From: Bacteroidota bacterium
GTDB lineage: Bacteria > Bacteroidota > Bacteroidia > Sphingobacteriales > Sphingobacteriaceae
Assembly (NCBI GenBank): GCA_013286235.1
Contig: JABDGE010000018.1
Location: forward strand, 1-51,588
Reading direction: 5' to 3'
Length of the DNA stretch: 51,588 bases
Shown here: piece after piece, positions 1 through 8,479 of the stretch
Position numbering within the stretch: the stretch's first letter is position 1
How the letters are laid out: each line of letters begins with the position of its first letter
Translations under genes and position numbers: made by a program
The notes under the pieces: model-generated
Seen by the model: only the letters and a program-made list of their open reading frames with translations
Databases searched by the model: none
Told to the model about the DNA's origin: nothing

Positions 1-773
1 TGTCCCCGGTCGATCGCCACTTTCAGGGGTTTGCCAATCATTCTGGCGCCAATCAGTGCGGCTTTTGCATAGGGCCACAGCGGCGAACCACTACCGAACG
101 CCCCGCCAATAACCTTTGAAAAAACCTGTACGTTTTCCTCGGGCAGTTTGAACATGGTCATGATATCGTGCTGCATGCTTTTAATGGCTTGGGCTTTGGT
201 ATAAACCGTTACCTTATCGCCTTCCCATTTAGCCGTCATGGCAAATGGCTCCATCGCGTTGTGCACGTGGATGGGGGTTTGGTATTCCGCCTCAATTTTT
301 ACCGGCGCATTGCGGTAGGCATTAGCCTCGCCGCGCAGGTAATCACTTCCATCACCCCAGGGCTTATACGTATTTTGCAGGCCCGCATCGATATTGGTTT
401 GGTGTTCCTCCCGGGTATATTGTACGTTCACCAACGATGCCGCAAACCTTGCGCGTTCAAACGTGTTTGCGATCACCAGCACAATGGGCTGGCCATTGAA
501 ATAGATCTTGTTATCGTTAAATGTTTTTATTTCTTCTTTCCCCTCGTATCCGGGAATTATCGGCGAATTAAGATGAGAGATCACTGCTACCACCCCCGGC
601 GCGCCTTCCGCCGCTTTGCTGTCAATGGCAGTTATCGCTCCCTTTGCTATTGTACTATTTACCAGCACGCCGTAAACCAATCCCGGAAACGAGTATTCCG
701 CAGCATACCTGATCGAACCGGTCACTTTTAACCGGCCGTCAATCCTCGTAATACCTTCTTTGGGGACGTTCAT
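1..773 (-). CDS. Molybdopterin-binding subunit of a xanthine dehydrogenase/aldehyde oxidoreductase (partial)
   Basis: N-terminal 257 residues of the large catalytic subunit that would bind the molybdopterin cofactor and oxidise aldehydes or purines. The protein starts MNVPKEGITRIDGRLKVTGS, the typical opening of this family, and contains the a/b hammerhead region (LVYGVLVNSTIAKGAI) followed by the first Mo-binding stretch with GGAFGSGSP near the window edge. The C-terminal roughly two thirds lie outside the window. The ATG at 773 is chosen because the family-typical N-terminus begins there. It is the third gene of a minus-strand set after the 2Fe-2S and FAD subunits, separated from the FAD gene by 87 bases of 8-base-period repeat. 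The substrate cannot be told from sequence; PaoC (E. coli aldehyde oxidase) is the closest functional model because of the subunit set. Confidence 0.88.
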   Translation of the reverse strand, partial: MNVPKEGITRIDGRLKVTGSIRYAAEYSFPGLVYGVLVNSTIAKGAITAIDSKAAEGAPGVVAVISHLNSPIIPGYEGKEEIKTFNDNKIYFNGQPIVLVIANTFERARFAASLVNVQYTREEHQTNIDAGLQNTYKPWGDGSDYLRGEANAYRNAPVKIEAEYQTPIHVHNAMEPFAMTAKWEGDKVTVYTKAQAIKSMQHDIMTMFKLPEENVQVFSKVIGGAFGSGSPLWPYAKAALIGARMIGKPLKVAIDRG

Positions 774-860
774 TGGGTCAATGGTTCATTAGTTCATTGG
801 TTCACTGGTTCATTGGTACCTATCTGTCGGTTTTTTGCAAACTGCCAACTGCAACTGCCA
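774..860. repeat. Spacer made of 8- and 7-base degenerate tandem words
   Basis: The gap between the FAD and Mo subunit genes reads as successive variants of an 8-base word, TCATTGGT (tcaatggt, tcattagt, tcattggt, tcactggt, tcattggt), then copies of AACTGCC with a 7-base period. No gene is visible. The same kind of spacer recurs many times in the window. Confidence 0.7.
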
Positions 861-1841
861 CTAAGCCAAACCAGCGGCATGCTTCAATGCCTCTGTTATA
901 GCGGCCGGGGCAAGCTTTAATTTAAAAGCATTGTACTCGTAGGCCTTTGCGCCCTGCATGGCCAATTGGGCGGCTTGTTTAAAAGTATCTTCCGAAGCCG
1001 TTTTGCCGGCCAGGAACTTTTCAGCTTCAAACAAACGCCATGGTTTATGAGCTACGCCGCCCATTGCCAGGCGGGCCGAACGGATGGTGCTCCCATCCAG
1101 GTCCAGTCCCGCCGCCACCGAAACCAGGGCAAAGGCATACGATTGCCGGTCGCGTACTTTGAGGTAATAGCTGTTTTTGGCGAAATTGTTATCCGGTATT
1201 TCAACACCAAGGATCAGTTCATCTTTTCCCAGGTGATTGTCCAGCTCCGGATGATCATCGGGCAGGCGATGAAAATCGACAAACGGCATGCGCTTTTCGC
1301 CTTTTTTGCCGGCGATGATCACCTGGGCATCCAAAGCGGCCAGCGCCACACACATATCGCTGGGGTGTACCGCTATACATTGCGGGCTTGCGCCGAATAT
1401 GGCGTGCATGCGGTTGTAACCTTCCACGGCGCCGCAGCCGGTGCCGGGTTCGCGCTTATTGCATGGCATGGTGGTGTCATAAAAATAGGTGCAGCGGGTG
1501 CGCTGCATCATGTTACCGCCAACTGTAGCCATATTGCGAAGCTGAGGCGATGCGCCGGCCTTTAAAGCCATGCTGAGCAAGGGCAGCTTCGCTACTACCA
1601 ACGAGTTCTCCGAAACCACGCTGTTCAAAGCCAGCGTACCGATATGCAGCCCGGTTTTAGTAGCGGTAATGCCTTTCAAGGGCAGATAATTAATATCCAC
1701 CAGCTTATCAGGGGCGGTAACGCCGCGTTTCATCAGGTCGACCAGGTTGGTGCCTCCGGCTATGATCTTTGTACCGGGCTTAGCAATGGCGTCCAACACT
1801 CCTTGCTGGTTAACCGCGCGGGTGTATTGAAATTGTTTCAT
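861..1841 (-). CDS. FAD-binding subunit of xanthine dehydrogenase family, PaoB/YagS-like
   Basis: Medium subunit (326 residues) of a molybdenum hydroxylase, passing electrons from the Mo centre through FAD. The FAD-binding signature AGGTNLVDLMKRG lies near residues 28-40, followed by ATVGGNMMQRT. An inserted stretch around residues 115-140 has three cysteines (TRCTYFYDTTMPCNKREPG then TGCG), the type of insertion that holds a 4Fe-4S cluster in E. coli PaoB and is absent from ordinary xanthine dehydrogenase FAD subunits. The ATG overlaps the stop of the upstream 2Fe-2S gene by four bases (ATGA), suggesting translational coupling. Length is normal for YagS-type proteins. Family assignment is firm; substrate is unknown. 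Confidence 0.92.
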   Translation of the reverse strand: MKQFQYTRAVNQQGVLDAIAKPGTKIIAGGTNLVDLMKRGVTAPDKLVDINYLPLKGITATKTGLHIGTLALNSVVSENSLVVAKLPLLSMALKAGASPQLRNMATVGGNMMQRTRCTYFYDTTMPCNKREPGTGCGAVEGYNRMHAIFGASPQCIAVHPSDMCVALAALDAQVIIAGKKGEKRMPFVDFHRLPDDHPELDNHLGKDELILGVEIPDNNFAKNSYYLKVRDRQSYAFALVSVAAGLDLDGSTIRSARLAMGGVAHKPWRLFEAEKFLAGKTASEDTFKQAAQLAMQGAKAYEYNAFKLKLAPAAITEALKHAAGLA

Positions 1842-2482
1842 ATGGCCATTCCTCCTTCCTTAACTTCCTGTATCGCATTCACAATATTGGGGTAGGCCCC
1901 GCAGCGGCAAATATTACCGCTCATGAATTCGCGTATCTCCAATTCCGAATTAGCATGTCCTTCGCGGATACAGGCCACCGCCGACATGATCTGTCCCGGT
2001 GTGCAATACCCGCACTGAAAGCCATCGTGTTTCAGAAACGCCTCTTGCATAGGGTGCAGTTGGTCGCCTTTGGCGAGGCCCTCAATCGTGGTTACTTTTT
2101 TACCATTCACCATTATACCAAGTGTGAGGCAACTGTTTACCCGGTGCCCATCTACATGCACGGTACAGGCGCCGCATTGGCCAAGGTCGCAGCCTTTTTT
2201 AGTACCGGTCATGTCGAGCTGTTCGCGCAGGATGTCGAGCAAGGTGCTGCGCGGCTCAACCATCAGGCTATGAGCTACGCCATTGATCTCCAGGTGCAGC
2301 GGCATTTTTTCGAATGCCTCAGCTATTCTTTCATCCACATGCTTTTCTGCTGCCACCACGGCCGATGCGGGCGTAAGGGCGACAGCAGTGATCAGGGCCG
2401 ATTTTTTTAGGAATTCGCGGCGTGACGAGTCCTTCACCTCAGTTTGGTCCCCCGGTTTTGGACGGTTTTTCTTGTTTTCCAT
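1838..2482 (-). CDS. Tat-exported 2Fe-2S subunit of aldehyde/xanthine oxidoreductase, PaoA/YagT-like
   Basis: Small subunit (214 residues) carrying two 2Fe-2S clusters. A twin-arginine signal is visible near residues 20-45 (SSRREFLKKSALITAVAL, ending in an Ala-rich cleavage region), so the enzyme is probably assembled in the cytoplasm and exported folded. The plant-ferredoxin cluster motif is CDLGQCGACTVHVDG plus a downstream Cys; the C-terminal helical domain has QCGYCTPGQ and ICRCGAYPN. I chose the ATG at 2482 (MENKKNRPKPG), since an upstream in-frame start at 2530 would add 16 residues before the Tat region with no support. It leads the three-gene minus-strand operon. PaoA of E. coli is the known Tat-signal-bearing homologue type. 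Confidence 0.92.
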   Translation of the reverse strand: MENKKNRPKPGDQTEVKDSSRREFLKKSALITAVALTPASAVVAAEKHVDERIAEAFEKMPLHLEINGVAHSLMVEPRSTLLDILREQLDMTGTKKGCDLGQCGACTVHVDGHRVNSCLTLGIMVNGKKVTTIEGLAKGDQLHPMQEAFLKHDGFQCGYCTPGQIMSAVACIREGHANSELEIREFMSGNICRCGAYPNIVNAIQEVKEGGMAI

Positions 2483-2941
2483 AAACAATTGCTTAGTAGA
2501 ATTAAAGTTACCTGTTTTTATAAAAAGCAAATAGCCTGCACAAAGAATTTACAGGAAAAGCGTTATGTAAAAAATAACATAACGGATATTGAATAAGAAA
2601 GTTTAGGAAATAGTAGATTGCAGAATCCCTCCGTAGTCAGGTTGCAAGGATCCGGTCATCCTCCAAATACTCACTTACGCCCCCAACAGTAGCAGTGTTA
2701 GTTGACGGTGGCAGTTGGCGGTTTGGCTGATAGTTCATGGTTCGTAGCAGGAGGGGAAAGGGAGTGCGGAATTCGGTCCCGATAGCTATCGGGGGCCGAT
2801 TGCGGAAGTGGAAACGTTCATGGTTCATGGCCGGAGGGATTGGAGGAGTGGCAGTAGCGGTTGACGGAGGTAAATCGTGAAGGCTTTTTTCGACTGACGG
2901 GATACTCATGCAGCTTTGGTTGTGATATCAATACAAAACAT
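2483..2941. other. Intergenic region with repeat words and a 16-bp palindrome
   Basis: Divergent gap between the oxidoreductase operon and the permease gene. About 2483-2640 is AT-rich and should hold the operon promoter, though I see no clear box. From about 2690 to 2880 it is GC-richer and made of words shared with other spacers (gttcatggttcatggccg and agtggcagtagcgg, the complement of the 58-base repeat near 45.8 and 47.2 kb). It contains a perfect 16-bp palindrome at 2778-2793. No gene is supported here. Confidence 0.6.
2778..2793. repeat. Perfect 16-bp palindrome CCCGATAGCTATCGGG
   Basis: Self-complementary over its whole length. Another exact copy lies at 40886-40901 and a 14-bp core copy at 16322-16335, all in spacers and all preceded by a cggt trinucleotide context. 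A dispersed repeat rather than chance. Confidence 0.8.
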
Positions 2942-5407
2942 ATGCTTAAAAATTATTTTAAAATAGCATACCGCTATTTCCTCAGGAACAAAACCTCATC
3001 TGTCATCAGCATTGGCGGGCTTGCGGTTGGGATGGCCTGTTGCATGCTCATCCTCATCCATGTGAAGGACGAGTTGGGCTGCAACCGCTTCAATACCCGC
3101 CTGGATAATATTTACCGGATAAACTGGATCAGCAAGGATAACAACGGCGGCACCGTGTATTCGTCAACCCCGGTTCCGTTTTCCAAAGGGATTACGGCAA
3201 AAATTCCGGCGATAGAAAAAGTAGCGAAACTTTTTCAGCGCAGCGGGCAGATGGAAACAGATCGCGGCGGGAAAGACGCAGGCGCCGGTTATAAACGTTT
3301 CCAGGAACAGGGCGTGTATTTCGCCGACGAAGACATGTTCGGCATTTTTACTGTTTCGCCTATTAGCGGCGACATACGCACTGCCCTTTCGGCGCCAAAC
3401 TCGGTCGTCTTAACGGACGAAATGGCGGCCAAATATTTCGGGACAGAAAACCCGGTGGGAAAATCGCTTTTATACGATCATAAAGTACCCATGCAGGTAA
3501 CCGCCGTCGTTAAAAAGATGCCGGCCAATTCGGATATAAAATTTGACTTCCTGGTATCGTTCGAGACCGTTTACCAGGCGGAGAGCCCCGCTTTTGGTAA
3601 CTTTATCAAAAACGACTGGACGTTTACACCTTGCGACACATGGATCCTGCTGAAACCGGGGGCGGAAGTAAAACACGTGCAGGCAGCTCTTAACCAGCAC
3701 TTGCTGCAAGACGGTACCGCGCGCAATCGCCAGCTGAATACGGTCGTCTTGCAGCCCTTAACGGCCATCCATTTATATGCCTCAACAGTCATTGGCAATG
3801 CCAGCAGCAACGACATTACTTATGTGTATATTTTTATAGCAGTGGCATTCCTGGTGCTGCTGATAGCCAATGTCAATTTTATCAATCTTTCCATCGCGCG
3901 CTCCCTCATGCGGATAAAGGAGATCGGCATGCTCAAAGTTTTGGGCGCTGAAAAACGACAACTTGCCGCGCAGTTCTTGTTTGAGACGCTGCTGACGTGT
4001 GCCGTTGCATTCCTGGTGGCTGCAGTTTTGACCCAGCTTGCGCTGCCGGTTTTAAACCAATTAACCCACAAACAGTTCACGCTGGCTTCGTGGGTTACGC
4101 CGGGCAATGTGCTCCTGTTTGCCCTGGTATTTTTTACGGCCGGCGTTTTAGCGGGGCTTTATCCTGCGTTTTTTATCACCGGCATGGATATGGCGCTTGC
4201 GCTGAAGGGGAAATCCGGAGATCATACCAAACGCAATACGGTACAGCGCACCTTACTCGTGATCCAATTTACTGTGTCGATTGTGTTGATCATCGGCACT
4301 ATCGTAATTTACCGGCAAATGCAGTACCTGCGCAACAAGCCGCTGGGGTTTCAAAAACAACAGGTATTGGTGGTGCCCATTTTCGGTACTGGGGCCTTTA
4401 GCTTCGGGAATGTTATCGACACGGGTATGCGCCACCGCATGAATATTTTTTACGACCGGCTGAATGCGTACAGCAAAATCAAAAGCGTTACGGCATCATC
4501 GGAAATGCCCGGCCAGGGATTTGTGCGGGGCCTGGTGATACCTGAGGGCTATCATGAGCAGGACAACACCTTTGCACCATGGTTATCCGTTGACTATAAT
4601 TTTATCCAAACCCTGGGCATGAAAGTTGTTGCGGGCCGGAATTTCTCCAAAAGTACCGGGCATGATCATTTGGATGCCTTTATTATAAATGAGGCGGCGG
4701 TGAAGGCCTATGGATGGAGAACACCTGCAAACGCCATTGGAAAAAAATTTATTAGGGGTCCGCAGGCTAACGGCAAGCGGGGTTATGTGGTTGGTGTGGT
4801 TAAGGATTTTGATTTTAATTCGCTTAATAATCCAATGGAGCCTTTGGTGATGGACGTAAATGCTCCCAGGTTCACCGAGTTTGCCGTCAGCATGCGGCCT
4901 GATCATGTGAACGAGACGGTACAAAAAGTGAAGGAAACCTGGGATGATATATTTCCCGAGAGGGTTTTTGAATATACTTTCCTTGACCAGGACATCGACA
5001 ATCAGTACAAAGACAAGGAAGACTTTAGCAGGATAATACGCTATTTTGCCCTGGCCGCTATCATGCTTTCCTGTTCGGGGCTTTTCAGCCTGGCATTTTT
5101 CCTGGCGGTGAAACGTACGAGGGAGATCGGTATCCGTAAGGTGCTTGGAGCGGATGTTTCATCCATCGTGCTGTTGCTTTCCAGGGATTTTGTAAAACTG
5201 GTGATCCTGTCGGCTGCCATAGCAAGTCCTATAGCATGGTGGCTGATGCATAGCTGGCTGCAGGCCTTTGCCTATCGCATTGCTATAGCCTGGTGGATGT
5301 TTGCGCTGGCGGCCTTTTTAGCGCTGCTGATCGCGTTTGTGACCATCAGCCTGCAAGCCATCAGGGCGGCGCTGGTGAACCCGGTTGTGAGTTTGAAGAG
5401 CGAGTAA
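2942..5407 (+). CDS. ABC transporter permease, MacB/FtsX type
   Basis: 821-residue inner-membrane permease with duplicated MacB periplasmic-core plus FtsX halves. The first membrane segment follows the start (SVISIGGLAVGMACCMLILI, about residues 20-40), then a large extracytoplasmic domain, three segments around residues 290-430, a second segment at about 455-475 (LLVIQFTVSIVLIIGTIVIY), a second periplasmic domain and three C-terminal segments. The coupling-type motif TREIGIRKVLGADVSSIV sits before the last two helices, and RIKEIGMLKVLGAEKRQL before the first FtsX pair. ATG at 2942 is used because MLKNYFKIAYRYFLRNK is the family-typical start; the in-frame start at 2861 lies in spacer repeats. 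No ATPase gene is nearby, as is common for this Bacteroidota family. Substrate unknown. Confidence 0.9.
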   Translation: MLKNYFKIAYRYFLRNKTSSVISIGGLAVGMACCMLILIHVKDELGCNRFNTRLDNIYRINWISKDNNGGTVYSSTPVPFSKGITAKIPAIEKVAKLFQRSGQMETDRGGKDAGAGYKRFQEQGVYFADEDMFGIFTVSPISGDIRTALSAPNSVVLTDEMAAKYFGTENPVGKSLLYDHKVPMQVTAVVKKMPANSDIKFDFLVSFETVYQAESPAFGNFIKNDWTFTPCDTWILLKPGAEVKHVQAALNQHLLQDGTARNRQLNTVVLQPLTAIHLYASTVIGNASSNDITYVYIFIAVAFLVLLIANVNFINLSIARSLMRIKEIGMLKVLGAEKRQLAAQFLFETLLTCAVAFLVAAVLTQLALPVLNQLTHKQFTLASWVTPGNVLLFALVFFTAGVLAGLYPAFFITGMDMALALKGKSGDHTKRNTVQRTLLVIQFTVSIVLIIGTIVIYRQMQYLRNKPLGFQKQQVLVVPIFGTGAFSFGNVIDTGMRHRMNIFYDRLNAYSKIKSVTASSEMPGQGFVRGLVIPEGYHEQDNTFAPWLSVDYNFIQTLGMKVVAGRNFSKSTGHDHLDAFIINEAAVKAYGWRTPANAIGKKFIRGPQANGKRGYVVGVVKDFDFNSLNNPMEPLVMDVNAPRFTEFAVSMRPDHVNETVQKVKETWDDIFPERVFEYTFLDQDIDNQYKDKEDFSRIIRYFALAAIMLSCSGLFSLAFFLAVKRTREIGIRKVLGADVSSIVLLLSRDFVKLVILSAAIASPIAWWLMHSWLQAFAYRIAIAWWMFALAAFLALLIAFVTISLQAIRAALVNPVVSLKSE

Positions 5408-5518
5408 TGGGAAATGTGCAGATATGCGAATATGCAGATGTGACAGATGACGTTTTCAAACCCTAAAAAGCACAAGATCGTGACAAAGGCTTGCTGTCAG
5501 CCGATGTTGAAAGCGGCA
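5408..5518. repeat. Convergent spacer with 8-base words of the GCAGATAT type
   Basis: Shortly after the permease stop come gcagatat, gcgaatat, gcagatgt, gacagatg, an 8-base-period series. Related words occur at about 34490-34550 and 34690-34710, and looser ones near 31540-31585. No terminator-like hairpin with a T-run was seen. Confidence 0.55.
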
Positions 5519-6436
5519 TTATTCAATCTCGAATTTCGCCAGGTTTACAAACTCCTGTACCCGGGCGTTTACTTCGTCCTTCGAAAGGTTGCGGATCTTT
5601 TCGGTGCCGAATTTTTCAACGCAAAAGGATGCGAGTGCAGATCCGTAGATGATGGCATTTTTCATCACGTTAAAACTAACAGTTCCAACTCGCGCCATAT
5701 AGCCTGCAAATCCGCCGGCAAAGCTGTCGCCTGCTCCGGTTGGGTCGAAGACTTCTTCGAGCGGCAGGGCCGGGGCAGAGAATATTTTCCCTTCGCCAAA
5801 AAGCAATGCGCCGTGCTCGCCTTTTTTTATGATGAGGTATTTGGGGCCCATCTTCAAAATCTTGCCGGCTGCTTTTACCAGCGAGTATTCTCCGGAAAGC
5901 TGGCGCGCTTCCGCGTCGTTTATGGTTAATACGTCGACCATTTTTAACGTATCCAGCAGCTCGCTGAGGGCTACGTCCATCCAAAAATTCATCGTGTCCA
6001 TCACGATCAGCTTAGGGCGTTTTTTAAGCCTATTGATAACGGTTTGCTGTACCTGGGGCTGCAAATTACCCAGCATCAGGTATTCACAATCCTGGTAACT
6101 TTCGGGAATGATGGGGTCAAAATCAGCCAGCACGTTCAGCTCGGTTACCAGTGTATCGCGGCTGTTCATATCGTCATGGTATTTGCCGGCCCAGAAGAAT
6201 GATTTTTCGCCGGCCTTTACCTGAAGGCCTTCTGTGGAGATATGATGCTTGTTAAAATCTTTTATTTCTGCTTCGGGGAAATCATCTCCCACCACGGCCA
6301 CGATCTTCACCTTATCGTAAAAATAGGAAGCCGCGAGGCTTGCATAGGTAGCCGCACCGCCAACAATTTTATCCGTTTTGCCAAATGGGGTTTCAATGGC
6401 GTCGAAGGCAACTGTACCAATAACTAAAAGACTCAT
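5519..6436 (-). CDS. PfkB-family carbohydrate/nucleoside kinase
   Basis: 305-residue ribokinase-fold sugar kinase. The N-terminal glycine pair motif is visible as KIVGGAATYASLAAS (about residues 21-35), and the catalytic anion-hole signature DPTGAGDSFAGGFAGYMA, containing the general-base Asp, is near residues 240-257. The start at 6436 (MSLLVIGTVAFDAIETPFGK) is the usual PfkB opening; a further 47 residues to 6577 would be an extension with no family resemblance. It stands alone, convergent with the permease and divergent from the epimerase gene. Adenosine kinase-like and ribokinase-like substrates are both possible. Confidence 0.9.
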   Translation of the reverse strand: MSLLVIGTVAFDAIETPFGKTDKIVGGAATYASLAASYFYDKVKIVAVVGDDFPEAEIKDFNKHHISTEGLQVKAGEKSFFWAGKYHDDMNSRDTLVTELNVLADFDPIIPESYQDCEYLMLGNLQPQVQQTVINRLKKRPKLIVMDTMNFWMDVALSELLDTLKMVDVLTINDAEARQLSGEYSLVKAAGKILKMGPKYLIIKKGEHGALLFGEGKIFSAPALPLEEVFDPTGAGDSFAGGFAGYMARVGTVSFNVMKNAIIYGSALASFCVEKFGTEKIRNLSKDEVNARVQEFVNLAKFEIE

Positions 6437-6714
6437 AAGGTAAATTTTCGTTAAATTTTGAGCAAATATGGTGAAATAAGCGCAAAAAAGATAGCCAGGG
6501 CCTATCAATATGTTAAATTTTATCAGGGACCGCCAAGCTTTTGTACCCTTACCATTTCCTGCGTCCTTCATAGTCATTTGGCACCTAAATTTAAGGCAGG
6601 TGCTATTTTTTATTACCTTACTTTATTTATTTTCAGACATGTGAAAGCGGAACCCTGACTGTATATCAATTAAGTTTTTGATAAGAAGAATAATCCGCAC
6701 ATTTGCATAGCTAC

Positions 6715-7689
6715 ATGTCTGCACAACATCCAGGGATCCTCGTTACCGGGGCCACAGGTTTTTTAGGGTCTGAGCTGGCTTTACAGCTGGTTACAAAAGG
6801 CCAACCTATCCGTTGTATTAAACGGGTTTCTTCTGTAATTCCGGAGATACTGCTGCCTCATCAAAACGAGATCGAATGGGTTGAGGCCGACCTTGCCGAC
6901 GTTTTCGCGCTGGAAGATGCGTTGGAAGGGATTTCGCAGGTTTATCATTGCGCAGCCTGGGTTTCGCTGAAGCGGAAGGACAAAAAACCAATGATCAAGG
7001 CCAATATTGCCGGGACGGCCAACCTGGTGAATGCGTGCCTGAAACAGCCCGTTCGCCTGGTACATGTAAGCTCGGTGGCCGCCTTAGGCCTGGCCAAGCC
7101 CGGCGAACTGACCACCGAAAATTATCAACTGGACCTTGACCATGAAGACGATGGCTACGCCATATCCAAGTTGGAGAGCGAGATGGAAGTATGGCGCGGA
7201 ATAGCCGAGGGGCTGGATGCCGTGATTGTGAACCCTGCTGTCATCATCGGAAAAAATGCTGGCTCCAATGGCAGCGGCAAGCTGTTTGAGCTGATCAAAA
7301 AGGGCTTTAAATTTTATACCTCGGGTAGCTGTGGCTTTGTTGACGTGGCGGATGTGGCCAGATGCATGATCGCCTTGATGGCCACGGGCATCAGCGTTGA
7401 ACGTTATATCATCAGTGCCGAAAACCGTGACTTTAAATCCGTCACAGCCGAAATTGCACTTGCTTATGGGATAAAGCCACCCTCCATCTACGCAAGCCCG
7501 TGGATGATGGGTTTGGGCTGGCGGGGTGCGGCGTTTATAGCGGCATTAACAGGGGGCGACCCAGCTATCGATAAAATATCAGCAGAGTCTGCATCCATGC
7601 AGCGCGATTACGACAATTCTAAGATAAAGAAAGCGATTGGCATCCAATTTAAGCCCATCAGCGAAACGATAAAAGAGACCTGCGGGTAA
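6715..7689 (+). CDS. NAD(P)-dependent epimerase/dehydratase, extended SDR
   Basis: 324-residue Rossmann enzyme with the extended-SDR cofactor motif VTGATGFLGSELALQL near the N-terminus, a VSSVAALG strand containing the Ser of the catalytic triad (about residue 120) and a YAISKLESE motif with Tyr and Lys (about residues 148-156). It resembles NAD-dependent epimerases of the dihydroflavonol-4-reductase-like branch. ATG at 6715 is preferred over a TTG four codons upstream, because a promoter-like CACATTTG sits at about 6699-6705 and would overlap that TTG. Substrate not predictable; no sugar-pathway neighbours. Confidence 0.85.
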   Translation: MSAQHPGILVTGATGFLGSELALQLVTKGQPIRCIKRVSSVIPEILLPHQNEIEWVEADLADVFALEDALEGISQVYHCAAWVSLKRKDKKPMIKANIAGTANLVNACLKQPVRLVHVSSVAALGLAKPGELTTENYQLDLDHEDDGYAISKLESEMEVWRGIAEGLDAVIVNPAVIIGKNAGSNGSGKLFELIKKGFKFYTSGSCGFVDVADVARCMIALMATGISVERYIISAENRDFKSVTAEIALAYGIKPPSIYASPWMMGLGWRGAAFIAALTGGDPAIDKISAESASMQRDYDNSKIKKAIGIQFKPISETIKETCG

Positions 7690-7740
7690 GTTCCTATCCT
7701 TGATTCCTGGCTCTTGGTTCTTGCCTCTTCATCGGCATTC

Positions 7741-8112
7741 TTAATACTGCCCTATTGAAAGCAGCACCAACGTGCAGGCATATTCCGTTTCAATACCCTT
7801 TTCGTTTGCCATTTTACGCAGTTCTGAATTTTCGGTGCCCGGATTAAATATGATGCGTTTTGGGTGTGTATCGAGGATATAGTCATAGAGTTCCGGCTGA
7901 TGCTGCGGCCCTACGTACAGGGTGATGGTATCGATATCGTTATGGATAGTTTGCGGCTGTTCAATCGGCACACCAGCAACTTCGCCGTTTTTTAGGCCCA
8001 CATTTACGATGCTATGCCCGCTCCTTACCAGACTGTTGGCAGCGAGGTTTGCGTAGCGGCCAGGATTTGGCGTTGCGCCTAATACCAACGTTTTTTTATT
8101 TGCTATTTCCAC
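7741..8112 (-). CDS. CoA-binding domain protein (YccU-like)
   Basis: 123-residue single-domain protein with a CoA/nucleotide-binding Rossmann fold: NKKTLVLGATPNPGRYANLA at the N-terminus, HSIVNVGLKNGEVAGVPI in the middle and RIIFNPGTENSEL later. Such proteins are typically 120-140 residues. I use the GTG at 8112 (VEIANKKTLVLG). The reading frame stays open upstream to ATGs at 8208 and 8253, but that DNA consists of tandem GATTTCACCGAT repeats, the same family that ends just before the starts of accC and pdxA. A repeat-derived N-terminal extension cannot be excluded. The gene is convergent with the epimerase; the spacer between them has heptamer words (ggctctt, ggttctt, gcctctt). Exact role unknown. 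Confidence 0.75.
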   Translation of the reverse strand: MEIANKKTLVLGATPNPGRYANLAANSLVRSGHSIVNVGLKNGEVAGVPIEQPQTIHNDIDTITLYVGPQHQPELYDYILDTHPKRIIFNPGTENSELRKMANEKGIETEYACTLVLLSIGQY

Positions 8113-8479
8113 TGATTTTATTTTTTGGGATTTCACCGATTGAGGATTGATTTCACCGATTTTATTTTGGGGATTATTCACGTGTTGTTTGTTTTGAGAT
8201 GTGTTCATAAGGACGCTGCGCTTAGCTTTACCGATTGAAGATTGATTTTTCACGGGTTGTTCTTTTTTTAGTTGTGTTCAAGAGCGCTGCGCGGTTATTC
8301 ACTGGTTTTTTTTCAGCGGTGTTCATGAGTCGCAGCACCTAATTTTACCGATTACATTCTTGATGGGACGGATTATGTTTTGCTGATAACACCGGTCCTT
8401 TTTAAACTTCCATATAGTCGAAACGTTAATCGCAGCGTCTTCCGGACTTTCGGACTTCCGGACTGATCCATACTTAAAT
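8113..8479. repeat. Intergenic region rich in GATTTCACCGAT (20-base period) and 8-base repeats
   Basis: Contains GATTTCACCGAT at 8129-8140 and 8149-8160, 20 bases apart, with degenerate relatives out to about 8310 (ctttaccgattgaagattg). A second repeat class sits at about 8440-8463: ttccggac, tttcggac, ttccggac with 8-base period. No independent gene is supported; a frame open on the minus strand to 8253 is explained as a continuation of the CoA-binding gene frame through repeats. Confidence 0.65.

Noticed and set aside
168..731. Long plus-strand open frame opposite the Mo-subunit gene
   Set aside because: It is antisense to a clearly conserved protein and its translation has no recognisable domain or normal composition.
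966..1565. 199-codon frame opposite the FAD subunit gene
   Set aside because: Antisense shadow of a conserved gene; low-complexity, His-rich translation.
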